In this document: one piece after another, positions 8,992 to 14,719 of the stretch
How positions within the stretch are numbered: the first letter of the stretch is position 1
Layout of the letters: every line of letters begins with the position of its first letter
Source of the DNA: Agrocybe praecox
Taxonomy: Eukaryota; Basidiomycota; Agaricomycetes; Agaricales; Agrocybaceae
Assembly (NCBI GenBank): GCA_964017145.1
Contig: CAXHKQ010000313.1
Location: 1-14,719, forward strand
Direction of reading: 5' to 3'
Length of the DNA stretch: 14,719 bases
Translations under genes and position numbers: made by a program
The notes under the pieces: model-generated
Seen by the model: the letters and a program-made list of their open reading frames with translations, nothing else
Told to the model about the DNA's origin: nothing
Databases searched by the model: none

Positions 8992-9028
8992 CATAAAAAC
9001 ACTCTCTCACTAAACCCTCAGCTCAGCG
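8992..9028 (+). promoter_or_regulatory. Candidate core promoter (TATA-like plus initiator)
   Basis: CATAAAAA at 8992-8999 is followed by TCAGCG at 9023-9028. The initiator A (9025) is 33 bp from the first base of the TATA-like motif, and a second TCAGTT lies at 9030-9035. TATA at about -31 with a TCAGT-like initiator is the classic arthropod focused promoter. The TATA match is imperfect. It lies ahead of a region ending at a strong splice donor, which adds some weight. Confidence 0.3.
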
Positions 9029-9620
9029 TTCAGTTGATTCAATCAGCGCGAGAACTTCCGTCAACCTAATCGAACCGGTCCTCCCGGACTCCGCGATTGA
9101 TTCCGACCATTTGTATACGCGACGCGACGCGATGCGATATTTGTGTGTCCCCAATCGTCGAACATCATTTATTACATCTGCGACCATCGTTGTCGCATGA
9201 CGGCAAAAGTGCACGGATTTGGGCGTCCGGAGCGGCACAAAAAATAGCGCTCCGAAAAACTCTCCGGGCGAGTCAGTCAGCGACGGTGTAGTCGCTCTGG
9301 ATTTGGCGCGCGTTCCAGATTGCCAAGCAACGTCCGTCTAGACAGTGCGTCCTCAACGTGTGCTGGATTTCGGCGTGTGCTGCTCTGTCTGGATCCGGGG
9401 CAGACGGCAATGTGCCAGAAAAGAGCTGAGCTGAGAACGACGTCCCATCCAGGGCCAAAAAGGATGGATGAGCTGCCTGAGAAGTGCGAGCTGCGTATAA
9501 TGTCGGTGTTTTGTGGTGGACTTATACCAGTAGCGTAAGCATAAAACTGAGATTTGGTTAACCAGTCGTTGCGGAGTACGTTTGATGGTTTAGGTAGACA
9601 TATCATACATCATTGGAAAG
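9025..9620 (+). other. Possible first exon / 5' leader ending at a splice donor
   Basis: The segment runs from the initiator-like site to AAG|GTAAGA at 9620/9621, a near-consensus 5' splice site. It has several short ATG frames (for example 22 codons from about 9132), as in long insect 5' leaders. The longest plus-strand frame (about 9320-9538) includes cysteines and a C-L-D-P-G-Q-T-A-M-C-Q-K stretch with a superficial likeness to the first conserved block of Wnt proteins. The spacing to the next cysteine and the missing following motif do not support a Wnt call, and the frame stops at 9538, before the donor. Treat it as a hypothetical exon with no product. Confidence 0.22.
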
Positions 9621-9674
9621 GTAAGATTTTTTCCTTCACGTAAAAATACTTTTTGAACATTTACGAGGTAGTAG

Positions 9675-9935
9675 CAAGTACACGGCGTTGTTGAACATGT
9701 CGATGTTCGTGCCGAAAACAAATATTTGTGGTTAGTGAAAGTCGGTGCGAGAAGATGCATTTTGGATTCCTACAATATCGATTGCCCAGGTAATAGGAAT
9801 TCAGCCGAAGTGGTCAATATGACGTTTCCTTCGCTCTATATTCCCCGTTGTAATCATGAGACCTGTCGCCTCCTGATTAACATTCATTTTTATCTATGGG
9901 ACTCGTACTTTCTGGCCTACACTTCGAAACATTAG
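9675..9935 (+). other. Unassigned plus-strand open frame
   Basis: The frame is open for about 87 codons after a TAG at 9672, with no ATG near its beginning, and ends at the TAG about 25 bp before the LINE 3' tail. It contains four cysteines (one near residue 35, three after it). The segment following the possible donor at 9621 is AT-rich like an intron. No family is recognised. A chance frame is the simplest explanation. Confidence 0.12.
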
Positions 9936-9960
9936 AGAATGCCGGAAAATTGGTCGATGA

Positions 9961-9982
9961 ATTTTATTTTATTTATTTATTC
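9961..9982 (-). repeat. LINE 3' microsatellite tail
   Basis: On the minus strand this reads as repeats of AATA/AAATA ending in AAAAT, next to unrelated host sequence at 9960. CR1/L2-group elements end in short tandem repeats rather than long poly(A). The repeat marks the insertion's 3' end and includes an AATAAA signal. Confidence 0.7.
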
Positions 9983-10271
9983 ATTAATCGTTATGCACAA
10001 CATTATGTTTTGTACAAACATAAATAGTGCATACAGGCGGGGTCTTGGTGTTGGTCGCGGTGAGGGTAAGGGTGTAGTGTTGTGCTGTGTACGTGGATGA
10101 TGAGATTGTAATAAGAGGTTTGATGTATGATGTATTGACAATTGGTTTTCTGATATTAAGGGCGTTTTATGTAGGTAGGTGTTCGAGCTAATGCAGTGAT
10201 AGATATATATTAGATGTTCGTTGATGTTTGTTCTAGGAACGATAAAGTCAGTGTGTTTCAAGGATGTAGTG
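9983..10271 (-). other. LINE 3' UTR
   Basis: The UTR lies between the ORF2 stop (TAA at 10274-10272) and the tail, about 290 bp. The sense strand is A/C-rich. One frame overlapping the ORF2 end stays open for about 107 codons across it, but its composition (Thr, His, Pro, Asn, Ser) follows from the lack of T on this strand and there is no ATG. The 3' UTR normally carries the signal recognised by the reverse transcriptase. It has no similarity to the SINE tails at 3175-3546. Confidence 0.65.
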
Positions 10272-13100
10272 TTAACGCGTCCAGATTTCGGAGTTGCCTA
10301 ATAAGGATTTGAGTTTTAACATGAAGAGAGATACATTTGGTATCATATGCAGGGCATAAGGCAGTTTATTCCAGATTTTAGCATTTCTTATATAAAACAT
10401 GCCACTGTAAGCTGTATGAGTATTTCGTAGTGGAATAATCGTACACGTTCTTGATGATCTTGATTGTTTTATCCGCTCGAGAAGGAACGGTGGATCTCGT
10501 ATTTTTCTTATCTTCACTAGTTGTTTGCATATGGCAAGATCGAAGTGTTGGCTAAGAGTACAACCTAGTATTTTACTGGAGTATGGACTGATATGGTCTC
10601 TAAAGCGTAGTCCGTAGACAAATCGCGTGCATGAGTTTAAGGCTCTTTGGATTTTATTCTGAATATTCACTGTACGGCAGTTGTAAACTGTATTCCCATA
10701 TGATAATATCGGGACTATTAGTGTCTGTACTAATCGTAGACGCGTTGCAATTGGAAGAGCCCATCCTATTTTTCTGAGCCTACTTAGAGAACCATAGATA
10801 GCGCTGCTAGTTTTATGGACATGATCATCCCATTGAAGGCGCTCATCGAACCATATACCAAGATTTTTGGCAGACGACACGAACGGGATTTCGCTACCAT
10901 TGAGTGTAAGAGTTGGCAAAGAACTTTTCGTTGTAGACTTTCTGGAGAAAAGGATGGACGTCGATTTCCTTGGATTGATGATTAGGTCATTCTTACGAGC
11001 CCACTGGTACGCCCTTTCGAGGTCCTTATTTATATTCATTATCATTGTTGAACCTTTGGGTTCCGGACAAGTAGCCACGAGTTGAACGTCGTCAGCATAT
11101 AGATGGCATCTGGAGTATTCAAAATGTGCAGGAAGGTCGTTGATGTAAAGGGAAAACAGGAGCGGTCCTAACACTGATCCCTGGGGTACACCTCTCACAA
11201 GTTGGGCTATACTTGAGTTGTCTATTGTCTGTGTGACGTATTGTGATCTGTCTTGAAGATAGCAGGAGAGGAGTTTACTCGCGCTCGACGACAGAAGAAA
11301 CTCATTTCTGAGTTTGCGTAGTAGTATAGAGTGGTTCACTGTATCGAACGCTTTCGAAAAATCCAAGAGGACCAAGGCTCCTATGTGATTCTTATCAAGG
11401 CTCTGTCTAAGAATCTCAGAAACATCAATCAAGGGGCTAGTCGTACTTCGGTTTGCACGGAAGCCCGACTGCCATGGTGTAAGTAGACTGTGACGGTTGA
11501 GGTGTTCCTGAAGCTGGTCAGCCATTATTCGCTCAAGTCCTTTGGAGAGATATGATAAGATGCTTATTGGACGAAAATCTCCTGGTCCTGCTGGGTTGGA
11601 GACTTTGGGAATTGGGATCACTTTGGCTATCTTCCAAATATTGGGGAAATGTGAGGATGTCAGGATGCTGTTATAAATGTGAGTTATATAAGTGGCAACT
11701 AAGGGAAGGATCAGTTTAATGAATTTCGGCGGAATGTTGTCATTACCGATTGCATTCGACTTTATGCTAGTAAGTGCTGACAAGGTTTTTTCGACTGGAA
11801 TATTGCTCAACGAGAAAGCATCCTCAGAAAAGTTTCTGTCCTCCAATGGTACATTGACGTTAAGGCTATTTGTGGTGTTGGTAAAATGAGCGTTAAGATC
11901 GGAGGAGCTTATAGAGCCATGATTTACAGGAGCATTTTTGTAGCCTAGGTCCTTGATGTTACGCCACAGGTCCCGACTATTGAGGCTGGGTGAAAATCTG
12001 GTACTGTATTGCTCCTGCAAAATCTCTTGCTCTACTCTGACTACTTCAGACCTCAGTTGTTTATAGCGATTCCAATCCTCTACTCGCTGTAATCGACGCC
12101 AGCGTTTATGTACCATATCACGCCTTAGGCAAAGATCTTCTATTCTACTGTCACGCTTCTCTGACTGTTTGGGTCTAATTTCTTTGAGCGGTACGTGTTT
12201 TTCAAATAGGTTTAGTACTAGACTGTTAAAGAGTTGGAGCTGATCATCTGGTTCAGGTAAGGTATATAGCATTTCCCACGGCAAAGAGTGGAAATCTGTA
12301 TCTAGTTCAGTGAAGTTAATGTGGTTATAGCTGCGGAAGTATGTTTTATTCGTGACGGGAATATTGATTTTTAAATCGTATGAGACAATCAACAGGTCGT
12401 GATGAGATATCCCTGGCAAATCTAGCTGATCGAACATTCGTACGCTTTCGGGGCTATTGCAGATAGCAAGATCTATGCAAGAAGGAGTTGAGTTTGGTTT
12501 GAAGTGTGTTGGGAGACTGTTAATTACTAGTGATCCTGATTGACTCAGTCGCTCGGCAAAGTTTTGGGTGTGGGCATTGTCAATAAGCATGTTGAGGTTG
12601 AAATCACCCATTACTATGATATCATCGTGTTGACTATGGTTGATTACTCCACTGAGATCAGCGAAGTTTTTCGAGTTGTCGGGGGGGTTGTATACACAAC
12701 CGACAAGACACGACGACTCCGAAGTAGAGACTTCAACAAAGAGGTGCTCGAACGCTTCGTTTGCCCTAGACTTATATTTGACTGCGTAGCAGAGATCTGA
12801 TCTGACATATATGGCGATACCTCCTCCACAAGACTTGTTGGAGCGGTTGCGATCATGTCTGATCACGTTAAATCCATTGAGTTTTACCATATGTTCAGTG
12901 TGGGGTTGTTTTAGCCATGTTTCAGTTACACAGATAACATGAAGATTGGTGTGTCTAAACAGATCTCGAATTTCAGATATCGATGGGTACAAACTGCACG
13001 CATTGAAGTAACATACATTAAAATTGGTTTGCTTATCAGCCAACATAGACCGCAGCACTACACCGCCAAGATTTGAATTTCTCGGCCGGCGTGTGAGCAT
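10272..13100 (-). CDS. LINE ORF2: AP endonuclease and reverse transcriptase, intact
   Basis: The 942-residue protein performs target-primed reverse transcription: the endonuclease nicks chromosomal DNA and the polymerase copies element RNA from the nick. The endonuclease spans about residues 27-240, with likely catalytic positions N33, E60, Y137, D166/N168 (MGDFN), D210 (SCIDL) and H234 in SHH, where most relatives have SDH. The reverse transcriptase spans about 450-770: FRPIS (509), D580 in LLDFSKAFD, GVPQGSVLGP (637), YADD (668-671) and the LGIWFD block (747). The C-terminal region has the WNKLP block (910). There is no RNase H or zinc knuckle. The start is the ATG at 13100; an in-frame TGA lies only four codons upstream. 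No stops or frameshifts were found, so the copy may be young and competent, although no ORF1 is seen upstream. Confidence 0.96.
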   Translation of the reverse strand: MLTRRPRNSNLGGVVLRSMLADKQTNFNVCYFNACSLYPSISEIRDLFRHTNLHVICVTETWLKQPHTEHMVKLNGFNVIRHDRNRSNKSCGGGIAIYVRSDLCYAVKYKSRANEAFEHLFVEVSTSESSCLVGCVYNPPDNSKNFADLSGVINHSQHDDIIVMGDFNLNMLIDNAHTQNFAERLSQSGSLVINSLPTHFKPNSTPSCIDLAICNSPESVRMFDQLDLPGISHHDLLIVSYDLKINIPVTNKTYFRSYNHINFTELDTDFHSLPWEMLYTLPEPDDQLQLFNSLVLNLFEKHVPLKEIRPKQSEKRDSRIEDLCLRRDMVHKRWRRLQRVEDWNRYKQLRSEVVRVEQEILQEQYSTRFSPSLNSRDLWRNIKDLGYKNAPVNHGSISSSDLNAHFTNTTNSLNVNVPLEDRNFSEDAFSLSNIPVEKTLSALTSIKSNAIGNDNIPPKFIKLILPLVATYITHIYNSILTSSHFPNIWKIAKVIPIPKVSNPAGPGDFRPISILSYLSKGLERIMADQLQEHLNRHSLLTPWQSGFRANRSTTSPLIDVSEILRQSLDKNHIGALVLLDFSKAFDTVNHSILLRKLRNEFLLSSSASKLLSCYLQDRSQYVTQTIDNSSIAQLVRGVPQGSVLGPLLFSLYINDLPAHFEYSRCHLYADDVQLVATCPEPKGSTMIMNINKDLERAYQWARKNDLIINPRKSTSILFSRKSTTKSSLPTLTLNGSEIPFVSSAKNLGIWFDERLQWDDHVHKTSSAIYGSLSRLRKIGWALPIATRLRLVQTLIVPILSYGNTVYNCRTVNIQNKIQRALNSCTRFVYGLRFRDHISPYSSKILGCTLSQHFDLAICKQLVKIRKIRDPPFLLERIKQSRSSRTCTIIPLRNTHTAYSGMFYIRNAKIWNKLPYALHMIPNVSLFMLKLKSLLGNSEIWTR

Positions 13101-13271
13101 GACTACGCTTCAGTTCAGTTGGCCCCACCATCCCGCTCAAGGCAATTGGTGAAGTCTTTGAAAGAAAATGTTTTGAACTATATTGAGTGAATGTGATCGC
13201 TCACATTGTTTAGTAATGAAGAGGTATGATAATGAGGTGTGAGTGTGTTATTAATTTGTTTATGTTGATAA
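13101..13271 (-). other. LINE leader between ORF2 and the repeat array
   Basis: No frame is open across this stretch, so it is not the end of an ORF1. Sequence nearest ORF2 is GC-richer (13101-13140) and the rest is AT-rich. It would be part of the 5' UTR if the element has a single ORF. Confidence 0.45.
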
Positions 13272-14104
13272 ATTCTGAGTAATGATTTTATATGATTAAG
13301 CAATATCGAAGAGAGAAATATCAGTTATAATAACGGTATTTGTGGTACGCACATGTTACCGCTTTGATATCGTATAGGCACCATGATGTACCACGACACG
13401 GTTACATGTGCGGTTTGAGCTTAGCGTTGGAGCCTACGGTCATGTTGTATGTTAATCCAACATACCGAGGAGGTTACTTGTTAGTTAGATTAGGGTTAGT
13501 TAAAGATAGTCCGTACATTGTTGGTTGTTATTGATAGTATTCAGCGCATTTATGAACAGGACGACATTTACATTCTGAGTAATGATTTTATTTTTTCTTT
13601 GGGTACGCACATGCAACCGCTTTAATGTCGTATAGGCACCATTATGTACCACGACACGGTCACATGTGCGATTTGAGCTTAGCGTTGGAGCCTACGGTCA
13701 TGTCGGAAGTGAATCCAACACACCGAGGAGGTTAATTGTTAGTTTGGTTAGGGTTAGTTAAAGATAGTCCGTACATTGTTGGTTGTTATTGTCATTATAC
13801 AGCGCATTTATGAACAGGACGACATATCACATGATGATTTTTTCTTTGGGTACGCACATGCAACCGCTTTAATGTCGTATAGGCACCATTATGTACCACG
13901 ACACGGTCACATGTGCGATTTGAGCTTAGCGTTGGAGCCTACGGTCATGTCGGATGTGAATCCAACACACCGAGGAGGTTAATTGTTAATTGTTAGGATT
14001 CGTTGGGACAGTCGGTGCATTGTTGGTTGTTATTGTGGTACTGCCATTTATGAACTGAACGACCTATTACCGGTTATATTATTGTTGGGTACGCACATGC
14101 AACA
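13272..14104 (-). repeat. Tandem array of 240-260 bp units (about 3.2 copies)
   Basis: Units start at the motif GGTACGCACATG on the plus strand: 13344-13601 (258 bp), 13602-13848 (247 bp), 13849-14087 (239 bp), then a 16-17 bp stub at 14088-14104. A 20-bp piece of the unit's end (13572-13591) recurs 300 bp to the left at 13272-13291, so the array continues slightly toward ORF2. In copies 2 and 3 the first 140 bp differ at one position while the remaining ~100 bp have diverged strongly. Copy 1's core differs at roughly a dozen positions. Tandem monomers upstream of a LINE ORF often act as promoters; alternatively this is satellite DNA into which the LINE inserted. Confidence 0.9.
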
Positions 14105-14389
14105 AGCGTTACGCTCAGCATTCCACATATAAAAATGTATCAAGTCGTAAAAGTATCAAGTAGAAGTATCAAGTCGAAAATTAGGGTTAATTCATGAATT
14201 ATATGTAATTTATAAATATATTATATTGTTGTTGTTGTTGTTGTTGTTTGGTTTCTCGTGATACGAGTCCATATCACCAAAATATATGATAGAATTTAAA
14301 TATATAATTATAATTTCGCATTGATATAAAATTGTAGAGGACATGCCCCTCGCTACGAGTAGTACGAGCTAAGTGAACTGGTGAAAGAT
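14105..14389. other. AT-rich segment with (TTG)7
   Basis: It follows the stub of the array. It contains tandem-like AGTATCAAGT motifs (about 14137-14175) and a (TTG)7 run at 14226-14246. No gene was seen. Whether this is still LINE leader or host flank cannot be decided. Confidence 0.4.
14226..14246 (+). repeat. (TTG)7 microsatellite
   Basis: Seven TTG units, read as CAA on the minus strand. Confidence 0.9.
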
Positions 14390-14719
14390 TGCAACAGCTG
14401 GTTTCGACTTAGCAATAACACCACACAACAATACAATAAAATACCAGCAAATCGACAAAAACAAACGCTGCAATAACAAACCGCAACAAAAAAGACAAAA
14501 CCAAAACCAACAAGTGAAAAAAATCAACCCCAAAACCAATCACTCTCACCGGGGCCCCAGGGGCCCCCTCGGCTCAGAACTCCATCACTCCCTCATGCGC
14601 AGTCAACTTCGCCTTCACTCAGCACTCAGCAAGGACAACAGGTACTTCAGCACAGCAGTGGAAGGGCCAAAACAACGGAGCTCAGCAACACGACATCTTT
14701 CCACCGCGACAGTAAAAGA
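14390..14719 (+). other. CAA-rich leader-like sequence with an open frame running off the edge
   Basis: The plus strand is depleted in T and rich in CAA/AAC to about 14540, then has two GGGGCCCC blocks (14551-14568). One frame is open from about 14477 to the window end (about 81 codons), rich in Ser, Pro, Gln and Thr, without any ATG. This resembles the A/C-rich leader and low-complexity N-terminus seen in some retroelement ORF1 proteins, but two other frames are also largely open because T is scarce. It could equally be untranslated leader or non-coding. Confidence 0.2.

Larger units (their letters stand above)
9961..14104 (-). mobile_element. Non-LTR retrotransposon, CR1/L2 (Daphne-like) group
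   Basis: On the minus strand the order is: tandem-repeat leader (14104-13272), short unique leader (13271-13101), ORF2 with apurinic endonuclease and reverse transcriptase (13100-10272), 3' UTR, and an AATAAAT-type microsatellite tail (9982-9961). No LTRs, no RNase H and no ORF1 were seen. The motif wording in ORF2 (LLDFSKAFDTVNH, GVPQGSVLGP, YADD, a C-terminal WNKLP block) is typical of the CR1/L2/Daphne assemblage rather than of Jockey, R1 or RTE. The 3' boundary is well placed. The 5' boundary is uncertain because the tandem array could be host satellite rather than element leader. No target-site duplication could be paired. Confidence 0.8.

Noticed and set aside
9320..9538. Wnt gene exon
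   Set aside because: A short D-P-G-Q-x-x-x-C-Q-K phrase resembles the first Wnt block, but the cysteine spacing differs, the expected QFR/WNC motifs are absent and the frame stops before the splice donor.
9664..9680. let-7-like GAGGTAGTAG string on the plus strand
   Set aside because: let-7 is conserved along its whole length; here the match ends after ten bases and no complementary arm forms a precursor hairpin.
9977..10297. Open minus-strand frame across the LINE 3' UTR as a third ORF
   Set aside because: It lacks an ATG, and its Thr/His/Pro/Ser composition follows from a T-poor sense strand that rarely makes stops.
10867..12856. Plus-strand and off-frame ORFs inside the LINE
   Set aside because: They are shadows of the ORF2 coding sequence on other frames, with no independent motif.
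13489..13760. TTAGGGTTAG telomere-like strings in units 1 and 2
   Set aside because: Only about one and a half repeats per unit, lost in unit 3, and arthropod telomeres usually use TTAGG; chance is sufficient.
13340..13982. Repeated plus-strand frame (about 43 codons) in each tandem unit as a protein repeat
   Set aside because: Differences between units 1 and 2 mostly change the amino acid and units 2 and 3 stop right after the core, so there is no sign of protein-level selection.
13272..14104. CRISPR-like array
   Set aside because: The units are 240-260 bp with long conserved cores in a eukaryotic context, with no short direct repeats and spacers.

Overview
The window looks like non-coding DNA from an arthropod nuclear genome, most likely an insect. 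The reasons are a non-LTR retrotransposon of the CR1/L2 (Daphne-like) type, two tRNA-derived SINEs, many (CA/TG)n, (CTT)n and (GAC)n microsatellites, splice-donor-like sites, and no compact bacterial-style coding. The species cannot be named from the sequence alone. The only convincing protein-coding gene is the retrotransposon's own 942-residue endonuclease/reverse transcriptase on the minus strand.

Layout. Positions 1-3030 are rich in CpG and TpG and carry no recognisable gene. They hold three CRE-like sites, a GAGA tract, a 13-bp tandem triplet and a possible TATA-to-splice-donor unit ending at 3026. Positions 3175-3763 hold two abutting minus-strand SINEs with different tRNA-like heads but a common 3' tail. 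Positions 3764-4070 and 4920-5400 are AT-rich with nothing identifiable. Positions 4070-4920 and 5400-6990 are again GC/CpG-rich with simple repeats. Positions 6990-8350 are AT-rich and hold several small inverted repeats and an A25 tract. Positions 8350-9620 are CpG-rich and end in a second possible promoter/5' exon unit with an AAG|GTAAGA donor at 9620/9621.

From 9961 rightward lies the LINE, read on the minus strand: an (A/T)-rich microsatellite 3' tail, a roughly 290-bp 3' UTR, the intact ORF2, a short leader without ORF1, and about 3.2 tandem copies of a 240-260 bp repeat. That repeat has a 140-bp core that is nearly invariant between copies 2 and 3 while the linker has diverged. The last 330 bp are CAA-rich on the plus strand and open in one frame to the window edge. 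Their identity is unresolved.

The parts do not form a pathway. The SINEs depend on a LINE partner for mobilisation, but their 3' ends do not match the LINE in this window. Both candidate splice donors lie a short distance upstream of a mobile-element block, so the elements may sit antisense inside introns of one or more plus-strand host genes; this is inference only.
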